Assembly: GCA_023250495.1 (NCBI GenBank)
Contig: JAHFAP010000010.1
Span: 1-33,260, forward strand
Origin: Deltaproteobacteria bacterium
Lineage (GTDB): Bacteria; Desulfobacterota; Binatia; UBA9968
Length of the DNA stretch: 33,260 bases
Reading direction: 5' to 3'
Shown here: one piece after another, positions 7,385 through 15,195 of the stretch
Layout: every line of letters begins with the position of its first letter
Numbering within the stretch: position 1 is the first letter of the stretch
Program-made: the position numbers and the translations under genes
Notes under the pieces: generated by a model
What the model was told of the DNA's origin: nothing
The model's input: the letters and a program-made list of their open reading frames with translations, nothing else
The model's database searches: none

Positions 7385-7843
7385 TTGATCCGGCAGCTCC
7401 GAGCGAGATTCGCCCGCAGCGCAAAACAGGGCGCCCCGTGCAGCGCCTTGACAAGGCAGCAGAACTGGACTACCGCTATTGGACAGTTGAGACCGACCCG
7501 CGGATTTTTTCTGATCGGCTTTCTTTCCGTAGGAGGCCTGTCCGCTTGGCCATCTTGGGGCGCCGAAAATCCGGCTTCGTTATTCACCGACATCTGCTCG
7601 GTCTGCCACGGGGTTGGCGGCAGAGGAGACGGCCCCAGCGCCGCGGGGCTCTACCCAAAGCCTGCCGACTTTACCGACTGCAAGGCCATGGCCGCCGACT
7701 CCGATCAGACCCTCTTCAAGATCATCAAGGAAGGCGGGCAGAGCGTGGGCCGCTCCACGGTCATGCCGTCGTGGAAAGACTCTCTGAGCGACGATCAAAT
7801 CCGGTCGCTGGTAAAATATATCCGCGGCTTCTGCAAAAAGTAG
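7385..7843 (+). CDS. exported c-type cytochrome, likely partner of the molybdenum enzyme downstream
   Basis: A single-haem class I-like cytochrome c. The haem motif CSVCH is at residues 71-75 of this reading. A likely axial Met is in STVMPSW (Met127), and the C-terminal SDDQIRSLVKYIRGF helix is typical. A signal segment (RGFFLIGFLSVGGLSAWPSWGA) lies 40 residues in, too far for the TTG at 7385 to be convincing. Downstream TTG codons at 7448 or 7487 would place it correctly, and none has a strong ribosome site. The true start is therefore uncertain. The gene ends 28 nt before a sulfite-oxidase-like gene, matching SorB/SorA or SoxD/SoxC pairs in which a periplasmic cytochrome takes electrons from the molybdenum subunit. 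Confidence 0.82.
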   Translation: MIRQLRARFARSAKQGAPCSALTRQQNWTTAIGQLRPTRGFFLIGFLSVGGLSAWPSWGAENPASLFTDICSVCHGVGGRGDGPSAAGLYPKPADFTDCKAMAADSDQTLFKIIKEGGQSVGRSTVMPSWKDSLSDDQIRSLVKYIRGFCKK

Positions 7844-7871
7844 CGGACTCTCAGTTGCAAAGGAGGCGCTT

Positions 7872-9113
7872 ATGGGCCGTGAAAAACTGCTGCGCGAAGA
7901 TGATTATCTAGCCGCACGGGCCGACGAATACCTATGGTCGGAATCGAACAAGCTCGGCCTGTCCCGGCGCAGCTTCCTCAAGCTGTTAGCCGCAGCCGGT
8001 TCGCTGGCGCCGCTCGCAGGCGGGGCGATGCGGCCGGCCTCTGCGCGCGCTGCGACCCCGCAACCGGTTCTGAAACCCACACCCCCCGATCTTTTCAACG
8101 ACTTCGGCAGCAACAAGGAAATGCGCTGGGAGGCCATGTACGGCAGGGGCTACCTCGTTCCCAACGAATTGTTTTTCGTGCGCAATCACACCCGCACGCC
8201 GACCCTCGAGGTCAACAATTGGCGTCTTAAGATCGAAGGCTCGGGCGTCAATCGAACTCTGGAGCTTACGTATGATGATCTTCTGGCCATGCCCGCCGTC
8301 TCATTCGTTCGCTACGTCGAATGCGCGGGAAACGGCCGGAGCTTTTTTGAGACCGGGCACGGCAAAAAGGCGCAAGGAACCCAGTGGAAGCTCGGCGCCA
8401 TCGGCGTGGCGGAGTGGACCGGCGTTCCTTTAAGAGAGATCCTGGAGCGCGCGGGGGTCAAGAAAACGGCGCGCGACGTCATGCCTGAAGGTCTGGATGA
8501 TCTCAAGGTGCGACGCCCCATGTCGCTCGACAAAGCTATGGAAGAAGACACGCTGGTTGTTTACGCGATGAACGGGCAGCCTCTCCCGGCGGATCACGGC
8601 TTTCCGGCGCGCGTGCTCGCTCCCGGCTGGATAGGCGTGGCAAACATCAAGTGGGTGGGGCGCATCCAGGTCTCTGAAGAGCCGCTGTTCACGCAGTGGA
8701 ATACCGACACCTACGTCCTGATCGGTCCGGACTACAAGCCCAGCGCGCCGGCCAAAGGCCCAATTCTCTCGCTTCAGTCCATGAAGAGCGCGCTGGAACT
8801 TCCCTGGGACGGCGAAATCACCGCCGGCCGCAGATTGCTTCGCGGCCGCGCCTGGTCGCCGCAGGGAAAAATCGACAGAGTGGAGTACAGCCTCGATCAG
8901 GGAAAAAGCTGGCAAAGGGCAAGGCTCAGAGAGCCAAATATTTCCAAGGCGTGGGTTCGCTGGGACGCCGACTGGGATGCGCGCTCCGGGAAACACTTGA
9001 TCCGCGTGCGCGCTGCCGATGAGCGGGGCAACGCTCAGCCGGAACGCGTCGCTTTCAACGAGCAGGGATACCTGAACAATGCGTTGGTTGATCACCCGAT
9101 CACGGTGAAGTGA
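7872..9113 (+). CDS. Tat-exported sulfite-oxidase-family molybdopterin oxidoreductase (SorA/SoxC-like)
   Basis: A 413-residue enzyme of the sulfite oxidase family, expected to oxidise sulfite or a related sulfur compound in the periplasm and pass electrons to the cytochrome encoded upstream. A twin-arginine signal (SRRSFLKLLAAAG) is at residues 31-43. The molybdenum domain follows, with FFVRNH (101-106) and the molybdenum-ligand Cys151 in VECAGNGRSFF. A C-terminal dimerisation domain has the typical WDGEITAGRRLLRGRAWSPQ and VRAADERGNAQP. A cytochrome b5 domain is absent, as usual for bacterial forms. The ATG at 7872 has AAAGGAGG at correct spacing. Its stop overlaps the next receptor start by four nt. 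Sulfite is the most likely substrate. SoxC-type sulfane or unrelated substrates remain possible. Confidence 0.88.
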   Translation: MGREKLLREDDYLAARADEYLWSESNKLGLSRRSFLKLLAAAGSLAPLAGGAMRPASARAATPQPVLKPTPPDLFNDFGSNKEMRWEAMYGRGYLVPNELFFVRNHTRTPTLEVNNWRLKIEGSGVNRTLELTYDDLLAMPAVSFVRYVECAGNGRSFFETGHGKKAQGTQWKLGAIGVAEWTGVPLREILERAGVKKTARDVMPEGLDDLKVRRPMSLDKAMEEDTLVVYAMNGQPLPADHGFPARVLAPGWIGVANIKWVGRIQVSEEPLFTQWNTDTYVLIGPDYKPSAPAKGPILSLQSMKSALELPWDGEITAGRRLLRGRAWSPQGKIDRVEYSLDQGKSWQRARLREPNISKAWVRWDADWDARSGKHLIRVRAADERGNAQPERVAFNEQGYLNNALVDHPITVK

Positions 9114-10156
9114 GAGAACCCGTGGCACGGATCTTAGCGAATTGCTTTTGTGCGCTTGTCGTACTTCTTTCAGTTCCTGCCTTTGAAGCCGCCGGCGCGG
9201 CCGCCCCAAGCGAGGTGATCATCACCCACGGAAGCATGAGCACGACCGCGATTCCCCTTTGGGTCGCCGAGGATCAGGGCCTCTTCCCTAAGCATGGGGT
9301 CAAGGCAAAGGCTGTCTGGGTGCGTGGCAACCCCATGCAGATCGCGACTCTGGCTTCAGGCGACACGCAGATCGCCTACGGCGGGGCCACGACGGCCCTT
9401 GCGGCCGCGGTCGGAGGACGGGAGTTGAAGATCGTGGCCAGCTTCACCAGCCGGGAAAACTTGGACTTGGTCGCCCGACCGGGAATCAACAGCGGGAAGG
9501 ATTTGCGCGGGAAGCGCTTCGGAATCCAGAGTATCGGAGGAGGGGTATGGAAGACGGCCACGGTTTGGCTTGAGCACTTCGGCATGGATGAGCGGCGGGA
9601 CAATATCCAGATGATCGTGATCGGCGATGTAACGGTGCTGAGTCAAGCTCTGGAGACGGGAAGAATCGATGCTACCGTGGCGCCTGGATTCCTCAGCCGA
9701 AGGCTGGCTGAAAAAGGATTTGTCATCCTGGGAAGATGCGACCAGGTGAGGCTCCCTTCGGTGGGCATGACGGTTGTCGTCGAGAGAGCCTATCTCCAAC
9801 AGAACTCGGAAACGCTGCAAGATGTCCTCAAGGCGCTGATCGAGAGTACGGTCTTCATATCGAACCCGAAGAGCAAAGCCGCCGTCCTGGAGACCATCGT
9901 GAAACGGTTCAAAATCACCGATCCCGCCGCCGCCGAAGCCGCCTACCAGGATGTCGTTGCTCTCGTCAGACTGGAGGAATATCGGAAGCCCTATGTACCG
10001 ATCGAGGGCCTGCGCATCTTACAGCGGGTGATGAAGGGGCAAAATCCGCGCATCGGGGACGTCAAGGTGGATAATCTGGTGGATTCTGGGGTTGTCCGAA
10101 AGCTGGAGGAAGGCGGCTTCTTCGAGCGGCTCTACGCCGATTATGGTGTGAAATAA
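9110..10156 (+). CDS. ABC transporter substrate-binding protein, NMT1/THI5 (SsuA/TauA-like) family
   Basis: A 348-residue periplasmic receptor. A signal peptide spans about residues 1-30 (hydrophobic ILANCFCALVVLLSVPAF). Binding-protein landmarks are IPLWVAEDQGLFPKHGV, MQIATLASGDTQIAYGG, and KDLRGKRFGIQSIGGG at the domain crossover. The GTG start overlaps the preceding TGA in a GTGA arrangement, which points to translational coupling with the sulfite-oxidase-like gene. A second GTG at 9122 would also leave the signal peptide intact. The family includes sulfonate and taurine receptors, so with a sulfite-oxidising neighbour an organosulfonate ligand is an attractive but untested idea. No permease or ATPase adjoins it. 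Confidence 0.87.
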   Translation: MREPVARILANCFCALVVLLSVPAFEAAGAAAPSEVIITHGSMSTTAIPLWVAEDQGLFPKHGVKAKAVWVRGNPMQIATLASGDTQIAYGGATTALAAAVGGRELKIVASFTSRENLDLVARPGINSGKDLRGKRFGIQSIGGGVWKTATVWLEHFGMDERRDNIQMIVIGDVTVLSQALETGRIDATVAPGFLSRRLAEKGFVILGRCDQVRLPSVGMTVVVERAYLQQNSETLQDVLKALIESTVFISNPKSKAAVLETIVKRFKITDPAAAEAAYQDVVALVRLEEYRKPYVPIEGLRILQRVMKGQNPRIGDVKVDNLVDSGVVRKLEEGGFFERLYADYGVK

Positions 10157-10179
10157 CCGAGTCGCCCGGAGGTGAAAAG

Positions 10180-11268
10180 ATGCTGCTGATCAGCGATCCC
10201 GAGGTGGGACAAGTCCTCAAGATGAGCGATTGCATCGCGGCCATGGAGCGGGCCTTTGCCGAGGAGGCCAGAGGAATCGCAGTGAATCGGCCGAGGACGC
10301 GCTACAAGGTTCCTCCCGAGCTCGACCAGCCGGGTTACATGGCCAACATCATTCCCGGCGCGGTGCCGAGCTCAGGCGTGGCGGCGCTCCGCTATGACTC
10401 GACGATCGTGCAGGAACGGCTCTTTGCCGGAACCAAGAGAATGGATTTTCCCTCTCCCGCAAAGAGGAGCTGGGGATTTGTCCTGCTCTTTAGCTTGGAG
10501 ACGGGCGAGCCCCTGGCCCTCATCCATGATTTTACCCTCTCCGCGATACGGGTAGGCGCGACCACGGGAATCGCTCACCGGGCCTTGTCCAAGAAGGATG
10601 CTGAAGTGGTCGGCCTGTTCGGCTCGGGGAATGAGGCGCGGCGAAACCTGGAAGCTATTTGTTCCGTTCGCGATATCAAGTCCGTCAAAGTTTACAGCAG
10701 CACCAAAGAGCATCGGGAAAAATTCGCGGAAGAGATGACGGAGCTGCTGAACGTCGAGATCCAGCCCGTAGGCAGTCCTGAAGCCGTCATCAAGGGATCG
10801 GATATCGTCATGTGCGCCACCAATTCAAGCCAGCCCGTGTTCGACGGCCGCTGGCTCGAGCCGGGGCAGCTCGTGACCACCATCGTCAACACCGACGGCG
10901 TGCACCGCCGCACCGAAGCGGACGCGGCCACGATGATCCGAAGCGACTTGATCGTGCTCAACAACAAAGAAACGGCGATCACGAATCAGCAGCGGGAGCT
11001 GCTCGATCTGATCGACCAGGGGAAATTTGGTTGGGACAAGGTCTGCGAGCTGGGCCAGGTCCTCATCGGCAAGCATCCCGGACGAACGAGCGAAAAACAA
11101 ATGATCTATTACAAGAGCAACACAGGCGTGGGCATCCAGTTCGCGGCCGCCGGCGCGCTGATCTATCAGGCCTGCAAGAAGCAGGGCTTGGGACGGGAGC
11201 TTCCCTCGGAGTGGTTCGGCGCCGACCTGAGCGGGTGGATGGGAAAAGGCTTCATGCCGTCCCCTTGA
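10180..11268 (+). CDS. ornithine cyclodeaminase / mu-crystallin family NAD(P)-dependent enzyme
   Basis: A 362-residue cytoplasmic enzyme of the OCD/mu-crystallin family, whose members include ornithine cyclodeaminase, alanine dehydrogenase and ketimine reductases. Landmarks are LALIHDFTLSAIRVGATTGIAHRAL before the nucleotide-binding domain, the Rossmann loop GLFGSGNEARRNLEA near residues 146-160, and the strand DIVMCATNSSQPVFDGRWLEPG. The ATG at 10180 has CCGGAGGTG at good spacing. It follows the receptor gene by 23 nt on the same strand, so a shared operon with the cytochrome, molybdenum enzyme and receptor is likely. The substrate, probably an imine or amino acid, cannot be assigned from sequence. 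Confidence 0.87.
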   Translation: MLLISDPEVGQVLKMSDCIAAMERAFAEEARGIAVNRPRTRYKVPPELDQPGYMANIIPGAVPSSGVAALRYDSTIVQERLFAGTKRMDFPSPAKRSWGFVLLFSLETGEPLALIHDFTLSAIRVGATTGIAHRALSKKDAEVVGLFGSGNEARRNLEAICSVRDIKSVKVYSSTKEHREKFAEEMTELLNVEIQPVGSPEAVIKGSDIVMCATNSSQPVFDGRWLEPGQLVTTIVNTDGVHRRTEADAATMIRSDLIVLNNKETAITNQQRELLDLIDQGKFGWDKVCELGQVLIGKHPGRTSEKQMIYYKSNTGVGIQFAAAGALIYQACKKQGLGRELPSEWFGADLSGWMGKGFMPSP

Positions 11269-11305
11269 CCGGAGCATATCTTGCCGCATTCAGCAGGAAT
11301 ACTTC

Positions 11306-11479
11306 ATGGGAAAGCTGCCTAATCGTCTCGCCGCTATCGTCTTACTCGCTTTGTCGGCGGCTTCGGCCAACGCGCGGGACCATTTTTCTCCGGATGCGGA
11401 ATCTGATCGGTCCCGGGATGGGCACCGACAACAGCCTATCCAACGAACGCTCTCTGAAGATTCTCTCAAGTTGACTTAA
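11306..11479 (+). CDS. small ORF with signal peptide, possible gene remnant
   Basis: A 57-residue frame starting MGKLPNRLAAIVLLALSAAS has a convincing signal peptide with a cleavage site near ANA-RD. A hydrophilic tail follows and ends at 11479. The ribosome site (CAGGAA, 11 nt upstream) is weak. It lies in the 320-nt gap between the cyclodeaminase-family gene and the next receptor. It could be a tiny secreted protein. The alternative is the 5' stump of a lost receptor gene, since nearby receptors begin with the same kind of leader. No family is recognised. The rest of the gap (11480-11588) shows nothing. Confidence 0.35.
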   Translation: MGKLPNRLAAIVLLALSAASANARDHFSPDAESDRSRDGHRQQPIQRTLSEDSLKLT

Positions 11480-11588
11480 CAGTACCTTATTGGCTAGCCT
11501 CTGCCTCATGAATGTGCGCCGGCCGGCGGGAGTTTGCTGAAAAAGTTTTTAAGTAGACGCTGAGATATGCGACAAGAAAGGCTTTAAC

Positions 11589-12692
11589 GTGCAGCGGCCC
11601 AAATGGATTTTTGCCGCCTTGCTTGCTGTGCTCTCGCCGGCGCCTCTCGGAGCGGCGGACGTGCAGACGGAATGGGAGAGGACGTTGGCCGCGGCCAGGA
11701 AAGAGGGAACCCTTGTCGTGGGTATTCCCGCCAGCGCGGAATTGAGAAAGGCGATCGATGCCAGGTTTCAAGAGAAGTTCCGGATTCCTCTGGAGCTTTT
11801 TCCCAGCCGGGGTCCGGAGAATGTAACGAGGATCATAAACGAATACAGCGCCGGTGTCCGCTACTTCGACGTATTTGTGGCCGGGGGAGCGACGCCTATA
11901 ACGATGGCCTCTTCCGGGGCAGCGGATGATGTATTGCCGTACATGATCCTGCCGGAGGTGAAAGATCCGAAGAACTGGTGGGGCGGCCATATCTGGGAGG
12001 ACAACGTCAGCACGAAGCGTTATATCTACGCCTTTCAGTGCTACACCAGCGAGACGTTTTGGTATAACACGAGTCAGGCGGCGCCTCAGGAGATTCGTTC
12101 CTATGATGATCTGCTGAACGCCAAATGGAAGGGCAGGATCGGATTTCTCGACCCGCGAAATCCAGGCTCAGGACAAAACAGTTGGACCTTCTTGTGGAAA
12201 GTAAAAGGCGAAGAGTATCTCAAAAGACTGACACAGCAGGATCTTCTCATCACTCAAAACCAACGGCAGATCGCGGAAGGTCTGGCCAAGGGAAAACTTG
12301 CATTTACGATCGGGCTGAGCCATTACAGCTATGAACCCTTCATGAAATCCGGGTTGCCGGTCAGCCCTATTCCCCGGATCAAAGAAGGAGGTCAGGCTAA
12401 TAATGGGAGCGGAGTTCTCACGGTCGTGAAAAACCCCCCGCACCCGAACGGTGCCAAGATTTTTGTCAGTTGGCTGCTGGGCAGGGAAGGGCAGGAGCTT
12501 TACGGCAAGGCGATGATTCAGGGGACGCGCCGGCTCGACGTGGATACACAATGGCTGAAGGAGTTTGGTGTCGAGGGCTGTAAAGACGTGATGACCGTTG
12601 ACGATTATTATCGCCTGGAGACGCACCTGGAATCCTCGGTCCTCAAGCTGAGGAATCCGGCCATCGCTTTGGCGACGAAGATTTTAAAGTGA
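11589..12692 (+). CDS. extracellular solute-binding protein, Fe(III)/family-1 type (copy 1 of 4)
   Basis: A 367-residue periplasmic receptor of the iron/2-aminoethylphosphonate/putrescine-like family 1. A signal peptide covers residues 1-23 (ending LGAA-D). The shared landmarks of all four copies are present: AARKEGTLVVGIPAS, GVRYFDVFVAGG, a WWGGHIWEDNVSTKR block at about 133-147, KGRIGFLDPRNPGSGQ, and a C-terminal TRRLDVDTQWL. The start is GTG at 11589, because the leader begins there. No typical ribosome site is seen. It is the first gene of a plus-strand run that continues, past an IS, with a Rieske oxygenase. Iron binding is not implied, because relatives next to catabolic genes often bind organic acids. 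Confidence 0.87.
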   Translation: MQRPKWIFAALLAVLSPAPLGAADVQTEWERTLAAARKEGTLVVGIPASAELRKAIDARFQEKFRIPLELFPSRGPENVTRIINEYSAGVRYFDVFVAGGATPITMASSGAADDVLPYMILPEVKDPKNWWGGHIWEDNVSTKRYIYAFQCYTSETFWYNTSQAAPQEIRSYDDLLNAKWKGRIGFLDPRNPGSGQNSWTFLWKVKGEEYLKRLTQQDLLITQNQRQIAEGLAKGKLAFTIGLSHYSYEPFMKSGLPVSPIPRIKEGGQANNGSGVLTVVKNPPHPNGAKIFVSWLLGREGQELYGKAMIQGTRRLDVDTQWLKEFGVEGCKDVMTVDDYYRLETHLESSVLKLRNPAIALATKILK

Positions 12693-12769
12693 CAACTCAA
12701 GGTGAGCATACATACCGGAGAGTTTTCAGACTTGGACAGAATGCGAGATTCTTCGCTACGCTCAGAATG

Positions 12770-12790
12770 GGAATAATGCTCAAAAAGTGT
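12770..12790 (+). repeat. left terminal inverted repeat of the IS
   Basis: It begins GGAATAATGCTC and ends CAAAAAGTGT. It matches the reverse complement of 13831-13851 at 18 of 21 positions. Confidence 0.75.
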
Positions 12791-12872
12791 TGGTAAAATT
12801 AGCACAAACTTGTTTGGCAACGCCATGTTAGCTGTACTATTGTTGACGCCGTTCAACAATGGTGATGTTTCG

Positions 12873-13821
12873 ATGACAAAAAAAGCACTGTCCACGCTGT
12901 CACTCTTCGCAGGTGCAACGTCACGGGAAAACTCGGCAACAGAAGCAACGCTGGCTTTGTCGGATCTGCGGTCGTTGCTTTGTCTGGAAGAACGCACTCA
13001 GCAAGTACGCCCATCAACGTGTCTGGTTCGAGCGGTGGATTGTCGAGGGTTACACGCTGAGACAACTGGCCGCTCAGAGCGGTCACAGTATTTCTACTCT
13101 CAGGCGAATTATCGAACATTGGCTGCAACGTCCTCCACCAAGCCGTATAGAGCTATCGACTTATCGTTACCTGCTCTTCGATGGAACTTTTATCGACCAG
13201 CGCAAGGGAGTCTTTGCAGTGATGGACACTGAGCGCTTCACAGTCATCCACGGAGCTCCCGAGATGGCCGAAGGACCCGGACACCTACATCCTTTCTGTT
13301 CCACTTTAGCCCAACGCGGCTTAGTACCAACAAGCGCTACTATAGACGGCAATCCACACCTGATGCGGGTCTTACAGCTACTATGGCCCGAGATCCTCAT
13401 TCAACGTTGTCTAGTGCACATCCAGCGCCAGGGACTCAGTTGGTGCAGGCAGTATCCCAAGCGCACTGACGCTAAACACCTTAGAGCCCTTTTTCTTCAA
13501 GTCATGTCCCTCCACACCGTTTCCGATCGCGATCGCTTTTTATCCCAGCTTCATGCTTGGGAACGCCGTTATGGACGCCATATTGCCCGCTCACCAGAGA
13601 AGGGCTGGGTCTTCAGCGATCTTAAACGAGCGCGCAGCATGTTGTTGTCTGCCTTGCCGGACATGTTCCGTTACCTCGACGATCCTTTAATTGCCAAATC
13701 GACCAATGCCCTAGAAGGATACTTCGCTCGACTCAAACAAAAGTACCGACAGCATCGAGGTCTGGCTCAGCGTCATCGTGAAGCGTATTTTCGATGGTAT
13801 TTGCATCTGTGTCCGAGATAA
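12873..13821 (+). CDS. transposase, MULE/IS1249-like DDE, with apparent frameshift near its start
   Basis: Catalyses movement of the surrounding IS. The main frame runs from a GTG at 12913 (302 residues). It contains a Cys-rich zinc ribbon half (CRICGRCF), an HTH-like stretch, and the DDE triad: Asp90 in LLFDGTF, Asp145 in TIDGNPHL and Glu268 in NALEGYFARLKQKYR, plus QRCLVHIQR typical of MULE transposases. The first zinc half (HCPRC) lies upstream in the same frame but is preceded by an in-frame stop. An ATG at 12873 would supply MTKKHCPRC only if one base of the seven-A run at 12878-12884 were skipped. The choice is a +1 slip, transcriptional slippage, a sequencing error or an inactive copy. 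The C-terminus looks intact. Confidence 0.8.
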
Positions 13822-13830
13822 AAATGACAC

Positions 13831-13851
13831 ACACTTTTTGGACATTAATCC
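13831..13851 (-). repeat. right terminal inverted repeat of the IS
   Basis: ACACTTTTTGG followed by ACATTAATCC, the near reverse complement of the left end. It starts ten nt after the transposase stop. Confidence 0.75.
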
Positions 13852-13917
13852 CAGAATGACAAAAAGCGAGCTGTCATCCTGAACGAAGTGAAGGATCTCA
13901 AAGACGGAGCTGCTGAT

Positions 13918-15195
13918 ATGATTACGAAAGAAGAAAACCAGCTGCTGACCCAAGTCGGTCCCGGGACGCCGGCCGGAGAGCTGTTGCGGCGATACTGGCA
14001 ACCTGTCGCTCTCTCGGAGGAGATGCCTTTTGGAGGAGCGCCTCTGGCTGTGACGATCCTGGGCGAGAATTTGGTCTTGTTCCGCGATGACAAAGGGCGT
14101 GCAGGGCTTTTGGGGCTCCGCTGCTCCCACAGGGGAACAGACCTAAGCTACGGGCGAGTCGAAGATGGTGGGTTGAGATGCCTCTATCATGGATGGCTCT
14201 ATGATATTAAAGGGCGCTGTCTCGAGCAGCCGGGAGAACCCGGCGGAGGCGAACATAGGGACTCGATTCGCCACCCGGCCTATCCCTGCGAGGAGAAAGC
14301 CGGAGTGATTTTCACCTACATGGGACCGGGGAAGGCGCCCTTGCTTCCCAACTACGAATTTCTCGGCGCGCCGCCCGACCATCGGCTTGTGGCAAAGATC
14401 TTTCACGAGTGCAATTACTTGCAGGCCAACGAGGGAAACATCGATCCGATCCACCTCTCTTACCTCCATCGCTTTCTTGAAAATAGAGAGGAGCGATATC
14501 GGGGCGTGCGCGGCGCCGAGGAATCTCACTATAACCTCGTGGGCAGAGACCTCGCCCCCAGCATCGAATTGGAGCTGACCGATTTCGGTGTGCGGATCTA
14601 TACGGCGCGGAAGCAGCCGGGCGACAAGGTCTACTTGAGAGTTTCCTACTTCATCCTTCCCAATTTGAGCGCCTTCCCGGGGCAGACGGGCGGTGAGGGG
14701 TACACGGTCAACTGGCATGTTCCAATCGACGATACGCATCACTGGAAATATATGTTTGTATTCAGCCGGGAAGCGCCCCTGGACAAGACGCTGATCCAGC
14801 GGGAACGCTCCGAGCTGACGCCCGATTTCAAATTGGCGCGAAACAGCTCCAACCGTTTCCTGCAGGACCGGGAATCGATGAAGACCAAGACCTATTCAGG
14901 CATGGGTCACGGCTTTCAGGCGCACGACGTTTTTGCGACCTCGAGCCAGGGCGCGATCCAGGACCGCACGCAGGAGCACGTGGTTTCTTCGGACAAGGCG
15001 ATCGTTGCGGCGCGCAAGCTCATGAAGAAGGCTATTCGCGATATCCAGGAGGGACGTGAGCCGCCGCATGTTATCAGGACTCCAAGTCAGAACCGCTTTC
15101 CCCATCTACAGGTGGTCTCGGATCTGATCCCCAGCGCCACCGACTTTAGGGAGCACACCAAGAGCCTGGAGGCCGAAGCAAGGGCAAGATCGTGA
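13918..15195 (+). CDS. Rieske 2Fe-2S ring-hydroxylating oxygenase, phthalate 4,5-dioxygenase-like (alpha subunit)
   Basis: A 425-residue oxygenase component. The Rieske cluster ligands are Cys69, His71, Cys88 and His91 (CSHRG and CLYHGW). The catalytic domain has the mononuclear iron motif with Asp176, His179 and His184 in NIDPIHLSYLHRF. Order and length fit phthalate 4,5-dioxygenase and relatives, which are single-subunit oxygenases fed by a separate flavin/ferredoxin reductase. No reductase gene is in the window. The ATG at 13918 is chosen over an upstream GTG because the protein then starts at the family N-terminus (MITKEENQLL) with GGAG upstream. Its stop overlaps the start of a Gfo/Idh/MocA dehydrogenase gene. 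A paralogue is encoded at 25378-26631. The substrate is unknown. Confidence 0.9.
   Translation: MITKEENQLLTQVGPGTPAGELLRRYWQPVALSEEMPFGGAPLAVTILGENLVLFRDDKGRAGLLGLRCSHRGTDLSYGRVEDGGLRCLYHGWLYDIKGRCLEQPGEPGGGEHRDSIRHPAYPCEEKAGVIFTYMGPGKAPLLPNYEFLGAPPDHRLVAKIFHECNYLQANEGNIDPIHLSYLHRFLENREERYRGVRGAEESHYNLVGRDLAPSIELELTDFGVRIYTARKQPGDKVYLRVSYFILPNLSAFPGQTGGEGYTVNWHVPIDDTHHWKYMFVFSREAPLDKTLIQRERSELTPDFKLARNSSNRFLQDRESMKTKTYSGMGHGFQAHDVFATSSQGAIQDRTQEHVVSSDKAIVAARKLMKKAIRDIQEGREPPHVIRTPSQNRFPHLQVVSDLIPSATDFREHTKSLEAEARARS

Larger units (their letters stand above)
12770..13851 (+). mobile_element. insertion sequence with MULE-type DDE transposase (IS256/IS1249-like), about 1.08 kb
   Basis: The element has imperfect terminal inverted repeats of about 21 bp (12770-12790 and 13831-13851), 18 of 21 positions matching and sharing the core CAAAAAGTGT. 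It is flanked by a 7-bp duplication and carries one transposase gene in the same direction as the host operon. It sits between a receptor gene and a Rieske oxygenase gene and broke a palindromic repeat, not a gene. Without the IS those genes would be about 136 nt apart. Family placement is by transposase character only. Confidence 0.82.
12763..13858. repeat. 7-bp target-site duplication flanking the IS
   Basis: CAGAATG occurs at 12763-12769 and at 13852-13858, directly outside the terminal inverted repeats. The flanking bases differ (T versus C before, G versus A after), so the match is limited to seven bases. Confidence 0.7.
12745..13899. repeat. palindromic intergenic repeat (copy A), split by the IS
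   Basis: If the IS and one target copy are removed, the arm 12745-12769 plus 13859-13862 (starting GAGATTCTTCGCTACG) faces the arm 13872-13899 (ending GTGAAGGATCTC). The arms are 28 nt long, about 22 pair, and the loop is about 9 nt. The same consensus recurs at 16401-16507. The right arm ends 18 nt before the Rieske start codon. Confidence 0.75.

Noticed and set aside
7351..7911. Plus-strand frame of 186 codons overlapping the cytochrome gene
   Set aside because: The other frame carries the CxxCH haem motif, signal segment and axial Met. This one has none.
8430..9209. Long antisense frame of about 259 codons across the sulfite-oxidase-like gene
   Set aside because: A composition shadow of a well-supported gene. 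It has no family features and no ribosome site.
12873..12890. Classical -1 ribosomal frameshift at the A-run of the transposase
   Set aside because: The zinc-ribbon frame is +1 relative to the ATG, so a -1 slip would not join them. A one-base loss or +1 event is required.
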